Shown here: positions 27,835 to 37,011 of the stretch, piece after piece | Layout of the letters: every line of letters begins with the position of its first letter | How positions within the stretch are numbered: the stretch's first letter is position 1 | NCBI RefSeq assembly: GCF_009932435.1 | Contig: NZ_BJOU01000011.1 | Coordinates: forward strand, 68,331 to 132,330 | DNA length: 64,000 bases | Reading direction: 5' to 3' | Origin: Gordonia crocea | GTDB taxonomy: Bacteria; Actinomycetota; Actinomycetes; Mycobacteriales; Mycobacteriaceae | Notes under the pieces: model-generated | Told to the model about the DNA's origin: nothing | The model's database searches: none | Seen by the model: only the letters and a program-made list of their open reading frames with translations | Position numbers and translations under genes: made by a program

Positions 27835-28614
27835 ATGGCCGACCTAGCCACTGCTCTCGAACTCGCCGATGCCGCCGACGCCCTCACGCTGCCGCGGTTC
27901 GGCGCCCTCGACCTGCAGGTCGATACGAAGCCCGACCTCACGCCGGTCTCCGACGCCGACCTCGCCTGCGAGACGATGCTGCGCGAACGGATCGGCGCGG
28001 CGCTGCCCGGCGATCGGATCATGGGCGAAGAGTTCGGCGGCGACGCACTGGCCGTCGGACGGCAGTGGGTCATCGACCCGATCGACGGCACCAAGAACTT
28101 CGTGCGCGGGGTACCGGTGTGGGCCACCCTGATCGCGTTGATCGACGACGGCGTGCCCATCGTCGGCGTCGTGTCGGCCCCCGCCCTGGGCCGGCGCTGG
28201 TGGGCCGCCGCCGGGCAGGGCGCATTCACCACCGGCCCCGGCGACACCTCCCCGCGCCGGATCGCGGTGTCCTCGGTGAGCGGCCTGTCCGACGCGAGCC
28301 TGGCCTTCTCGAGCCTGTCGGGATGGGCCGAGCGCGGCATCCGCGACCGCTTCGTCGACCTCACCGATGCCGTCTGGCGGGTCCGCGGCTTCGGCGACTT
28401 CTGGAACTATTGCCTCGTCGCGGAGGGCGCCGTCGACATCGCCGCCGAACCCGAGGTCTCGCTGTGGGACCTCGCCGCCGTCGACGTCCTCGTGCGCGAG
28501 GCCGGCGGGGTGTTCACCAACCTCGAGGGCGAAGCGGGCCCGCGCGGCGGGAGTGCGGTCGCCACCAACGGCGCCCTGCACGACGAGGTGGTGGCCGCCC
28601 TGCGGCCCGCCTGA
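27835..28614 (+). CDS. hisN: Inositol-monophosphatase-family histidinol phosphatase
   Basis: The 259-residue metal-dependent phosphatase has the family motifs [21 protein letters not shown] (metal-binding Asp pair) and [17 protein letters not shown]. In actinobacteria this subgroup includes HisN, which dephosphorylates histidinol phosphate in histidine synthesis. Inositol monophosphatase or related activity cannot be excluded. Length and motif order are normal, and the ATG gives the typical N-terminus. Confidence 0.85.
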   Translation: MADLATALELADAADALTLPRFGALDLQVDTKPDLTPVSDADLACETMLRERIGAALPGDRIMGEEFGGDALAVGRQWVIDPIDGTKNFVRGVPVWATLIALIDDGVPIVGVVSAPALGRRWWAAAGQGAFTTGPGDTSPRRIAVSSVSGLSDASLAFSSLSGWAERGIRDRFVDLTDAVWRVRGFGDFWNYCLVAEGAVDIAAEPEVSLWDLAAVDVLVREAGGVFTNLEGEAGPRGGSAVATNGALHDEVVAALRPA

Positions 28615-28655
28615 CGATCAGCGGCCTGGTCAACGGGCGGCGCTAGGGTTCAGGG

Positions 28656-29435
28656 ATGCCCAGCGATACCGTGCAGCAGGTTGCCGACATGATCAGCAGC
28701 GCCGACCGCATCACCGTGTTCACCGGTGCCGGGATGTCCGCCGAGAGCGGTATCGCCACCTTCCGCAGCGGCGATGACGGCCTGTGGGGGCGCTTCGATC
28801 CGATGATGCTGGCGTCGGTCGACGGTTGGGAGGCCGATCCACACCTCGTGTGGGGCTGGTACGCCTGGCGCATCGGCCAGTTGCGCGACGTCGTTCCCAA
28901 CGCCGGGCATCGCGCGCTCGCCGATCTCGCCCAACACAAAGTTGTCGACGTGGTCACGCAGAACGTCGACGACTTGCATGAGCGTGCCGGGAGCACCGTC
29001 GTGAGTCATCTGCACGGCAGCCTGACGGCCACCCGCTGCTCGGTGTGCCGGGCGCCCTACGACGGCCCGGTCGCCCGTCCCTACCACGAGCAAATCGACG
29101 GCGATGATCTGGACTCCCTGCGCCTCGCACCGCCGACCTGCGCCCGCTGCGGCGGAGACGTGCGACCGGGCGTCGTATGGTTCGGCGAGATGCTGCCGGA
29201 GCGGGAGTGGGCCAGCGCCGTCGACTCGTTCGACGCCTGCGATCTGGTGCTCGTCGTCGGTACCAGCGGCATCGTCTACCCCGCCGCGGGACTCCCCGAT
29301 CGCGCCGCGGGCCGCGGCGTACCGATCATCGAGGTCAATCCCGACGAGTCTGCGTTGAGCGGCTTGGCGACGCATTCGATCCGCTCCACCGCCGCCAGCG
29401 CCCTGCCGTTGTTGGCGCGGGTGATCGACGGCTGA
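28656..29435 (+). CDS. Sir2-family NAD-dependent protein deacylase
   Basis: The 259-residue sirtuin has the NAD-binding GAGMSAESGIATFR, the TQNVDDLHERAG segment, the catalytic His in HLHGSL, and four zinc cysteines (CSVC and CARC). The YxxR pair in WGWYAWRIG is the class III signature. It favours removal of succinyl and malonyl groups over acetyl, by analogy with SIRT5 and CobB. It reverses lysine acylation driven by acyl-CoAs. It lies alone after hisN. Confidence 0.92.
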   Translation: MPSDTVQQVADMISSADRITVFTGAGMSAESGIATFRSGDDGLWGRFDPMMLASVDGWEADPHLVWGWYAWRIGQLRDVVPNAGHRALADLAQHKVVDVVTQNVDDLHERAGSTVVSHLHGSLTATRCSVCRAPYDGPVARPYHEQIDGDDLDSLRLAPPTCARCGGDVRPGVVWFGEMLPEREWASAVDSFDACDLVLVVGTSGIVYPAAGLPDRAAGRGVPIIEVNPDESALSGLATHSIRSTAASALPLLARVIDG

Positions 29436-29508
29436 CCAATCATCCATGCGGTCGACTGCCCCGCGAAACCTGTCGGCAGGCCACGACCGGACCGCTAACT
29501 TCTTCGTG

Positions 29509-30518
29509 GTGAGAATCATCCCGCTCGACGTGTTCGACACCGAATCCTGCCGCCGGGCGCACGACGTTGAGGTGGCCAGCGACAACCATCTGCGCCCGTG
29601 GAACTCGCCGCCGCCCTTTGACACCGCACTGCTGCATTGGCGCCATACGGACTCGGTGTTCGAGGCCAGCAGGTGGCTCGTCGAGTCCGACGGCGCGACG
29701 GTCGCGGTGGATCGGTCGAGCTTCCCATCGCCAGCAATCTCGACACCGCCTTCATCGACGTCGCGGTCCACCCCGAACACCGCGGACGAGGTGTGGGCGG
29801 CGCCCTGATCCGACATCTGTTGGACGTCAGCGCCACGGCCGGTCGATCAGCTGTCGTCACCTCCATCGCGACACCGATCGACGCCGGACCGGAACACCCC
29901 TACCTCAGGTTCGCCGCCAAACACGGATTCACCGTCGCGGCACCGTCCGTCGCACGCCACCTCGAACTGCCCGTCGACACCGACCGGTTGTCCGACCTGT
30001 TCGACGAATCCCGACGGCGTTGGGACGACCGGTACACGGTCTCCACCCACCTCGGCGCCGTCCCCGAGGAACGACAGCAGCCGCTCTGTGAGCTGATGGG
30101 AATGCTCGAGGCGGAGGCCCCCACCGGCGCGGTGGAACTCGAGCCGATGCGGATAACGCCGGCGGACTACCGACAAGATATCGCCAATGCCACCCAGCGC
30201 GGCAGCCTGCGCGTCACGACACTGGCCGTCGAACGCCGGTCCGGGCGGCTCGCCGGCTACACCGAGATCACCGGTCCAAGCCGCGGGGGGAGGCGAGCCC
30301 ACCAGGGCGGCACGCTGGTATTGGCAGATCATCGGGGCCACAGCTTGGGAATCGCGTTGAAGACAGCCAACATTCGCGAATTTGCCCTACTCACCGACCG
30401 CCCGTGTCTGCTGACGACCACCAACGCCGACATGAATGCGCCGATGGTCGCGATCAACGATCTCCTCGGGTTCCGCGCAGTCGAATCACGCCCGTTATTG
30501 CAACGTCTGAACACGTAG
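29509..30518 (+). pseudogene. GNAT acetyltransferase gene with a frameshift
   Basis: Two overlapping frames encode one GNAT-type protein. The first begins VRIIPLDVFDTESCRRAHDV and stays sensible to about SRWLVESDGAT near 29700. The other continues with GSVELPIASNLDTAFIDV and the acetyl-CoA loop HPEHRGRGVGGAL. A second GNAT-like half closes the protein, with LADHRGHSLGIALK and LGFRAVE. Joining them needs a one-base loss relative to the ancestor near 29690-29715. Either the gene is broken or the sequence has an error. Tandem-GNAT proteins of about 340 residues are known in actinobacteria. Confidence 0.7.
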
Positions 30519-30584
30519 CCGACGAAGCCGCCAGGCCACACAACAGGTGTTGCATTAGCACGCGTGTGCGAGTAGTATTGGTTC

Positions 30585-32165
30585 ATGGGAGCCGCCACCA
30601 GCACCGACGCCGCCAGCGCTACGACAGCGGCCCGGTGGGCCGAGGTGAGTGCGGCGATGGCGGTGTTCGCCGCAGACCGCACCGCCGGTGATCCGGCCGC
30701 CACCCTGGCCGGGGTCGGGGCGTGTGAACGGGCCGAATCCTTCATCGCCTGGCTGCGCTACACCCGCAGCACCGAATTGTTTGACACCGTGTTCGCCGAC
30801 ATGGCCGCCGCCGGCGACGACGAACTCGACCTGTTCGACGCCCACACCCAAACCGCGGCACGACTGGCCATGACCCTGGCCATCTCCCAGGGCTGGGCCG
30901 AAAACCTCCTCGGCCAAGCCCTGGCCCTGCGCGACCGACTCCCCCGCGTCGCGGATTGTCTTCGCGACGGACTCATCACCCCCGCCCACACCCGACTGAT
31001 CATCACCCGCACCGAACTACTCACCGACGAGCACACCACACCGGTCGACACCGCCATCGCCGACGCCCTGCGCACCAAACCCGGCACCTGGACCACCACA
31101 CGTATCCGCAACCTCGCCGACCGCATCGTGTTCCGCCACGACCCCGACTCAGTCCGCCGCGCCCGAGAACGCTCCCTGGCCGACCGAACAATCTGGACCA
31201 CCCCCACCGCCAACGGCATGGCCACCATCGGCGCCTCAATGACCGCCGAAAACGCCGCCGTCGCCCACGCCGCCGTCACCGCCCTGGCCGCCACCGCCTG
31301 CCCCCACGACACCCGCAGCCACACAGCCCGCACCAGCGACGCCTTCTACAGCCTCCTCGCCGGCGAGGCCTTCACCTGCGACTGCGGGCGCGACGACTGC
31401 ACCGCCGACATACCCACACCGGGCCGACTCGCGACAGACACCACCGGCCGCATCACCGTCCACGTCGTCTGCGACGAATCCACTGCCGCCGGAACCGGCA
31501 ACCACCCCGCATTCCTCAACGGCTACGGCATCATCAGCGCCGACCACGCCCGCACCATCATCAACCGCCCCGACACCCACACCCGACCCCTCGCCCGCCC
31601 CGAACCGGTACTGCCGCAATACCAACCCGCCAACCCCTACCGGCCCTCGGCCGCCCTAGACACCTTCATCCGCATCCGCGACGGCTACTGCACCGTCCCC
31701 GGCTGCAACCGACCCGCCTTTAGCGCCGAACTCGACCACGTCATCGAATACGACCACCACAACCCCGCCGCCGGCGGACCCACCCACCCCGACTGGCTCA
31801 ACGCCAAATGCAAGTTCCACCACCTACTCAAAACCTTCAGCAACTGGGTCGACGACCAGTCCACCGACACCCACGGCCACACCCACACCACCTGGGCAAC
31901 CCCCGAAGGCATCCTCATCGACGGCCCCGCCGAAAACAACACCGACCTCTTCGCCGGCCTCAACCACTACCGATGGCGCGCACCCGAGACGAAGCAGGCC
32001 GATGCGGCTGCAAACGCCCCAGCCACCGGCGCGGCGGAGACCGCCCGGCCCCGCCGGATCAAGACACGCTCCGAGCGCAAACATGAACGCCGTCGAGCCG
32101 AACGAGCCCGCAACCGCCGAAACCGCCAACACCACCCACCCCAACCCGGCGACCCGCCCTACTGA
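30585..32165 (+). CDS. DUF222 / HNH endonuclease-domain protein (13E12 type)
   Basis: The 526-residue protein has an N-terminal DUF222 region and a C-terminal HNH nuclease domain. In the latter, DGYCTVPGCNRPAFSAELDH and then WLNAKCKFHHLLK show the HNH/zinc-knuckle pattern. A Cys-rich loop (CDCGRDDC) lies in the middle. This family is multicopy in mycobacteria and Gordonia and is linked to mobile 13E12 repeats, but its function is unknown. Third codon positions are almost all C, with very little G, which makes the coding strand strongly C-skewed. No flanking repeats or duplication are visible here. Confidence 0.88.
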   Translation: MGAATSTDAASATTAARWAEVSAAMAVFAADRTAGDPAATLAGVGACERAESFIAWLRYTRSTELFDTVFADMAAAGDDELDLFDAHTQTAARLAMTLAISQGWAENLLGQALALRDRLPRVADCLRDGLITPAHTRLIITRTELLTDEHTTPVDTAIADALRTKPGTWTTTRIRNLADRIVFRHDPDSVRRARERSLADRTIWTTPTANGMATIGASMTAENAAVAHAAVTALAATACPHDTRSHTARTSDAFYSLLAGEAFTCDCGRDDCTADIPTPGRLATDTTGRITVHVVCDESTAAGTGNHPAFLNGYGIISADHARTIINRPDTHTRPLARPEPVLPQYQPANPYRPSAALDTFIRIRDGYCTVPGCNRPAFSAELDHVIEYDHHNPAAGGPTHPDWLNAKCKFHHLLKTFSNWVDDQSTDTHGHTHTTWATPEGILIDGPAENNTDLFAGLNHYRWRAPETKQADAAANAPATGAAETARPRRIKTRSERKHERRRAERARNRRNRQHHPPQPGDPPY

Positions 32166-32182
32166 GCGGTCGCTCTCGGGCG

Positions 32183-32845
32183 CTACGAGAACTCGGCCGA
32201 TTCCCCGGGGTTGATCACGGTGAACTCGGTTCCCGCTTTGCGCATCTCGGCCAGCCGCGCGTTGTGAATGCCGGCGCCCGCGGATGACAGCACGCCCTGG
32301 TGGATGGGAAACGCCTTCGACGGTTCCACCGCGCGCAGATAGTCCACCGACTCGGACAGCTTCATCCACGGCGCCGCACCGGGGATCGCCAGGACCTCGA
32401 CGGCGACGAAGGGGATGTAGAAGGAATCGCCCGGATGCAGCAGCATGCCCGGTCGTTCCGCAGTGCCGACCAGATAGGCGATGTTGTCGATCACCGGCAG
32501 CTCGGGGTGGATGATCGCGTGCCGTCCACCCGTGGCACGCACGGTGAGCGGCCCGATCTCGAACAGTTGCCCGGCGTGCGCGTCGCGCCATTGCCCCTGC
32601 GCCGGGTCGTCGTTGAGGAGCACGGCGGTCGCCGGATCGGCCCACCGCTGCGCGTCGGGGTTCGCGGCGACGAGGGCGGGCAGCCGGGCGGTGTCGGCGT
32701 GGTCGGGGTGCTGGTGGGTGATCAGGATGGCATCGAGGCCAGTGAGCGACTCGAATCCCGTGGACAGGTTCCCCGGATCGAACAGGATCCGCGTTCCGTC
32801 GATCTCGGCGAGGAAGCTGGAGTGGCCGAAGCTGGTGATCCGCAT
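32183..32845 (-). CDS. MBL-fold metal-dependent hydrolase
   Basis: The 220-residue metallo-beta-lactamase-fold protein begins MRITSFGHSSFLAEIDGTRI. The metal site HQHPDHAD is near residue 47. Later LLHPGDSFYIPF supplies further metal ligands. It belongs with the short UPF0173-like group of hydrolases whose substrates are mostly unknown. Two ATGs just upstream are alternative starts. It is convergent with the DUF222 gene and divergent from the next gene. Confidence 0.85.
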   Translation of the reverse strand: MRITSFGHSSFLAEIDGTRILFDPGNLSTGFESLTGLDAILITHQHPDHADTARLPALVAANPDAQRWADPATAVLLNDDPAQGQWRDAHAGQLFEIGPLTVRATGGRHAIIHPELPVIDNIAYLVGTAERPGMLLHPGDSFYIPFVAVEVLAIPGAAPWMKLSESVDYLRAVEPSKAFPIHQGVLSSAGAGIHNARLAEMRKAGTEFTVINPGESAEFS

Positions 32846-32956
32846 GGTTTCCATCATGCAACGATCTGCCCGGACACACCGGTGTCCGAGGCGGATGGGA
32901 CAGTAGACGCGACGATCCAGCCAAGACAGATCCCCCAGAAACCGAAGGACTCCGCC

Positions 32957-33643
32957 ATGCCTCCGCGCCGCCGACCGGCAGCCGACTCGTTGACCCCCGA
33001 GAACCTCGCGGCACTCGCCACCGCACTCGCCGAGGGCAAACGCGCGACGGTGTACCTGCGCGACGGGATCCCGGGTCTGGGCCTCGCCGCGGGCACCTCG
33101 GCGAAGGTCATCTCGATCGACGGCTCGACCGTGACGATCCGTCCGCGCGGCGTCGACGACGAGTTGCCTTACGAGGCCGACGAACTCCGGATCACCAAGG
33201 ACGCACCGGCCAAGCCCGCACCCGCCAAAGCTGCGCCTGCCAAACCCAAACCCGCTCCCACGCCGGCCGCCCCTCGGTCGACGCCGCCACCACAACGGCC
33301 CCCGTCACCGCCCACGCCGTCACCGCCCGCGGCCCCGGCCCGGCCCGCCTCCGGTGCGCGCAAGAATGCCAAACCGAAGTCGGTGACCGTGACCATCTTC
33401 GGATCCAGCGACAACGAGTGGTCGGTGGCGGTCACGACGGGTGCGCGCAAACCGAACCAGTCCCGCAGCGTGACCCCGGGGGCGGTCGAGAACGCCCTGC
33501 GCGGGCTCGGCGACGAGGCCGCACTGGCCGCCGCGGAATCCGTACTCGCCGCGGCGCGCGAGGAGGCGGCCCGCAAGGTCGAGGAGTTGCGGCGCGAACT
33601 CGCCGCGGCACAAGAAACCCTGGCCGCGCTCTCGGGAGACTGA
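32957..33643 (+). CDS. Unknown protein with Pro/Ala linker and C-terminal coiled coil
   Basis: The 228-residue protein has an N-terminal domain of about 80 residues and a Lys/Pro/Ala-rich linker (PAKPAPAKAAPAKPKPAP). A small beta segment follows (SVTVTIFGSSDNEWSVAV), then an Ala/Glu-rich helical C-terminus likely to form a coiled coil. I do not assign a function. Similar conserved proteins seem restricted to mycolic-acid actinobacteria. It has no signal peptide. Confidence 0.7.
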   Translation: MPPRRRPAADSLTPENLAALATALAEGKRATVYLRDGIPGLGLAAGTSAKVISIDGSTVTIRPRGVDDELPYEADELRITKDAPAKPAPAKAAPAKPKPAPTPAAPRSTPPPQRPPSPPTPSPPAAPARPASGARKNAKPKSVTVTIFGSSDNEWSVAVTTGARKPNQSRSVTPGAVENALRGLGDEAALAAAESVLAAAREEAARKVEELRRELAAAQETLAALSGD

Positions 33644-33664
33644 CCGGGTTCGACCGACCGTCTT

Positions 33665-34144
33665 CTAGGTGATGACCGGGAACCACCCGAGGTCGGCGCC
33701 GGTCGAGATCATCCGGGCAATCCCGTAGCCGAACCAGGCGGCGACCACCACCAACGACGCCTTGCTGAACACCACCGCCTGCAGCCTGGACAGCGCCTCG
33801 TCGCGGCCGGTCACGAGGACCCACACGGCGAGCACGACCGCAACCGCGGTCAGCGCGAACAGCACCGGCCCCATCAGGTTGTAGCCGAAAGCGGCGGAGA
33901 CGTCCCCGTGGGCGAGCATGACGAAACTGCGGGTCAAGCCGCATCCCGGGCACGGGAGACCGGTCAGATGCCGGAAGACGCAGGTACCGCTGCCGCTGGT
34001 GACACCCGACGTCGACCACACGGCGGCCACGCCGAGCACCGAGGCCCCGCCGACCACGGTCAGGAGCGCGGGCAACCGGCGTCGCACCGGCCCCGGCGGC
34101 GGGGATTGCACCGCCGCGGCTGGCGGCGCGGGGAACGCTGTCAT
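33665..34144 (-). CDS. DUF2752 membrane protein
   Basis: The 159-residue membrane protein has a Pro/Ala-rich N-terminus and about three helices. It carries the DUF2752 signature LPCPGCGLTRSF after the first helix. The function of this family is unknown, although the paired Cys suggest metal or redox binding. It is divergent from the fadE24-like gene, with the operator pair between them. Confidence 0.85.
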   Translation of the reverse strand: MTAFPAPPAAAVQSPPPGPVRRRLPALLTVVGGASVLGVAAVWSTSGVTSGSGTCVFRHLTGLPCPGCGLTRSFVMLAHGDVSAAFGYNLMGPVLFALTAVAVVLAVWVLVTGRDEALSRLQAVVFSKASLVVVAAWFGYGIARMISTGADLGWFPVIT

Positions 34145-34176
34145 GGTCCTCAGCCTACCGCCCTATCGACAAGACT

Positions 34177-34216
34177 CCTTACCGTGGAGTAAGGTCTTTC
34201 CTTACTAGCGAGTAAG
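34177..34216. promoter_or_regulatory. Two palindromic operators upstream of the fadE pair
   Basis: CTTAC-N6-GTAAG at 34178-34193 and CTTACT-AGCG-AGTAAG at 34201-34216 share the 16-mer CTTACnnnnGAGTAAG. Their centres are 23 bp apart. The first extends to CCTTAC/GTAAGG. They lie about 75-115 bp before the first acyl-CoA dehydrogenase start, in a divergent gap with the DUF2752 gene. A dimeric TetR-type repressor sensing acyl-CoA is the most likely binder. No such regulator gene is seen in the window. Confidence 0.65.
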
Positions 34217-34290
34217 AAGCTCGCTAAGCGGTCGCGCCCAGGCGCGCAGTCGACCGTCCACAGTTCCTTCGAGACAGGTAGCAGCGTTTC

Positions 34291-35655
34291 ATGACCACCA
34301 CCGAACCCCGCGACACCTCCGCCGTCGGCAAGACGGGTGACAAGACCTCCCCGATCGGCTACGCCATGCGAGCCCTCTTCAAGGTCACCGGTTCTGACCT
34401 CGTCAACAAGTTCGGCCTCCGCGAGCCCCTCAACCGCGTCGCGTACCAGGGCACCAAGACCGGCTTCCAGACCCTCGGCGCCGCCAACCGCGCGTTCACC
34501 AAGGCCACCGGCGACGGCAAGCCGAAGCGGCCGGCCGTGTCCAACAAGGGCCTGTTCAACCTGAACCCCGACGACGAGCAGCAGATGATCGCGGAGACCG
34601 TCAAGGACTTCGCCAGCGAGATCCTGCGCCCGGCCGCCTACGAGGCCGACGCCAAGGCCCAGGCCCCCGCCGAGATCCTTGAGCGCTCCGCCGAGCTGGG
34701 CATCACCATGATCAACGTGCCCGAGGAGTACGACGGCGCCGCCGCCGAGCGCGGCGTGGTCACCAACGCCCTGGTCGCCGAGGCAATGGCATACGGCGAC
34801 ATGGGATTGGCCGTCCCGCTGCTGGCCCCCAGCGGCGTCGCCACCACCCTGACCAACTTCGGCACCGACGAGCAGCAGGCGACCTACCTGCCCGACTTTG
34901 CCGGCGAGAACGTGCCGCAGTCCGCGGTCGTCATCGCCGAGCCCAAGCCGCTCTTCGACGCGTTCAAGCTGACCACCAAGGCCACCCGCGTCCCCAGCGG
35001 ATACCGCCTCAACGGCGTGAAGGCCTTCGTCCCGGCCGCCGGCTCCTCCGAGCTGTTCCTCATCGGTGCCGAGCTCGACGGCCGTCCGGCGCTGTTCATC
35101 GTCGAATCCGACTCCAAGGGCCTGATCGTCGAAGCCGATCCCGGGATGGGTCTGCGCGCAGCCGGCATGGGCCGCCTGCTGCTGCAGGACGTCGCCGTGT
35201 CGGCCGGTGCGATCATCGGCGGCACTGACGGCGACGACGCGTTCGCCGCCTACCGCGACGTCGTGCGCCTGTCGCGCCTGGGCTGGGCGGCGCTGGCCGC
35301 CGGTACCGGCCGGGCGATGCTCGACTACGTGATCCCTTATGTGAACGAGCGCGAGGCCTTCGGCGAGCCGATCTCCAACCGCCAGGCGGTGGCCTTCATG
35401 GTCGCCACCATGGCCACCGAGCTCGACGGCCTGCGCCTGGTGACCCTCCGCGGCGCCTCCCGCGCCGAGCAGGGCCTGTCGTACGGCCGCGAGGCCGCGC
35501 TGGCCCGCAAGCTGACCATCGACAAGGGCCTGCAGATCGGCCTGGACGGCGTGCAGCTCCTGGGCGGCCACGGCTTCACCAAGGAGCACCCGGTGGAGCG
35601 CTGGTACCGCGACCTCCGCGGCGCCGGCATCGGCGAGGGGATCGTCGTCCTCTAA
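34291..35655 (+). CDS. Acyl-CoA dehydrogenase, FadE24-like
   Basis: The 454-residue acyl-CoA dehydrogenase has about 80 extra N-terminal residues before the fold. Core segments include INVPEEYDGAAAERG and LQIGLDGVQLLGGHGFTKEH. The usual E-P-x-x-G-S-D loop is replaced by IAEPKPLFDAFKL, and the C-terminus ends GEGIVVL, so it is a divergent member. It pairs with the next gene, 32 bp downstream. Such pairs often act as heterodimers or heterotetramers in actinobacteria (fadE24-fadE23 in M. tuberculosis). The acyl substrate is unknown. Confidence 0.88.
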   Translation: MTTTEPRDTSAVGKTGDKTSPIGYAMRALFKVTGSDLVNKFGLREPLNRVAYQGTKTGFQTLGAANRAFTKATGDGKPKRPAVSNKGLFNLNPDDEQQMIAETVKDFASEILRPAAYEADAKAQAPAEILERSAELGITMINVPEEYDGAAAERGVVTNALVAEAMAYGDMGLAVPLLAPSGVATTLTNFGTDEQQATYLPDFAGENVPQSAVVIAEPKPLFDAFKLTTKATRVPSGYRLNGVKAFVPAAGSSELFLIGAELDGRPALFIVESDSKGLIVEADPGMGLRAAGMGRLLLQDVAVSAGAIIGGTDGDDAFAAYRDVVRLSRLGWAALAAGTGRAMLDYVIPYVNEREAFGEPISNRQAVAFMVATMATELDGLRLVTLRGASRAEQGLSYGREAALARKLTIDKGLQIGLDGVQLLGGHGFTKEHPVERWYRDLRGAGIGEGIVVL

Positions 35656-35687
35656 GGGCGGCGAATCGACAAGGAGAGGGCACAGCC

Positions 35688-36905
35688 ATGGCCATCAACC
35701 TCGAACTCCCCAAGAAGTTCTCCGCGAATATCGACCAGGCGCGTCAAGCCGCCCACGAGATCTTCCGCCCGATCTCGCGCAAGTACGACCTGGCCGAGCA
35801 CGAATACCCCGTCGAGCTGGACACGCTCGCCGCGCTGTACGACGGCCTGGCGGCCGCCGGTGCGGCCGGTGCGGGTGCAGCCGGCGGCCGCGGCGACGAG
35901 GCGAAGGAGCGCCCGGCGGGCACCGTCGTCAACGGCGGCAACATGTCGTCGATCCTCAACTCGATGGAGGCCTCCTACGGCGACGTCGGGCTGATGCTGT
36001 CGATGCCGTACCAGGGTCTTGGCAATGCGGCGATCGCCGCCGTGGCCACCGACGAGCAGCTGGAAAGCTTCGGCAAGGTGTGGGCCGCCATGGCCATCAC
36101 CGAGCCCGGCTTCGGCTCGGACTCCGCGGCGGTCACCGCCACCGCGACCCGCGACGGCGACGAGTACGTCCTCAACGGCGAGAAGATCTTCGTCACCGCC
36201 GGTTCGCGCGCCACCCACATCGTCGTCTGGGCCTCGGTCGACCGCAGCCTCGGCCGCGCCGCGATCAAGTCGTTCGTGGTCCCCCGCGAGCATCCGGGCG
36301 TCACCGTGGTCCGCTTGGAGGAGAAGCTCGGCATCCGTGCTTCGGACACCGCGGTCATCCGATTCGAAGACTGCCGGATCCCGGCGGCCAACCTGCTCGG
36401 CTCGCCCGAGGTCGACGTCCAGAAGGGCTTCGGCGGGGTCATGCAGACCTTCGACAACACCCGTCCGATGGTCGCGGCGATGGCCGTCGGCGTCGCCCGG
36501 GCGTCGCTGGAGACGCTGCGAACGATCCTGGAGGAGAACGGGATCGAGATCGACTACGACCGTCCGGCTATCGACCAGCACGCCGCGGCCGCCGAGTTCA
36601 TCCGGCTCGAGTCGGATTTCGAGGCGTCGTACCTGCTGACCATGCGGGCCGGCTGGATGGCCGACAACAAGGAGCCGAACTCGCTGGAGGCGTCGATGTC
36701 GAAGGCCAAGGCCGGCCGCACCGTCACCGACGTGACCAACAAGGCGGTCGAGCTCGCCTCGACCTACGGCTACTCCGAGCGCACCCTGCTGGAGAAGTGG
36801 GCCCGCGACTCGAAGATCCTCGACATCTTCGAGGGCACGCAGCAGATCCAGCAGTTGATCATTGCGCGCCGCGTGCTCGACAAGAGCAGCGCCGAACTTC
36901 GGTGA
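35688..36905 (+). CDS. Acyl-CoA dehydrogenase, FadE23-like
   Basis: The 405-residue protein contains more canonical motifs than its partner. They are AMAITEPGFGSDSAAVTATA near residue 140 and the FEGTQQIQQLIIARRVL end, with the likely catalytic Glu. A small Gly/Ala-rich insertion (GAAGAGAAGG) lies near residue 60. It follows the FadE24-like gene with a GGAGAGG ribosome-binding site and ends before a strong terminator. The two genes are one operon under the palindromic operators. Confidence 0.9.
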   Translation: MAINLELPKKFSANIDQARQAAHEIFRPISRKYDLAEHEYPVELDTLAALYDGLAAAGAAGAGAAGGRGDEAKERPAGTVVNGGNMSSILNSMEASYGDVGLMLSMPYQGLGNAAIAAVATDEQLESFGKVWAAMAITEPGFGSDSAAVTATATRDGDEYVLNGEKIFVTAGSRATHIVVWASVDRSLGRAAIKSFVVPREHPGVTVVRLEEKLGIRASDTAVIRFEDCRIPAANLLGSPEVDVQKGFGGVMQTFDNTRPMVAAMAVGVARASLETLRTILEENGIEIDYDRPAIDQHAAAAEFIRLESDFEASYLLTMRAGWMADNKEPNSLEASMSKAKAGRTVTDVTNKAVELASTYGYSERTLLEKWARDSKILDIFEGTQQIQQLIIARRVLDKSSAELR

Positions 36906-36931
36906 TCATCCACCGATAAACGAGGGGTCGA

Positions 36932-36964
36932 CGAGGGGCCGGGAGAATTTCTCCCGGCCCCTCG
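36932..36964 (+). terminator. Terminator after the fadE pair
   Basis: A perfect 14-bp stem (CGAGGGGCCGGGAG pairing with CTCCCGGCCCCTCG) closes an AATTT loop. Only a weak T-rich tail (ATGTTTGT) follows, but stem strength and position support termination. Confidence 0.85.
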
Positions 36965-37011
36965 ATGTTTGTCGGTGCTATCCCACCGGCCGTGTTAACC
37001 AGTCGGCCGGC

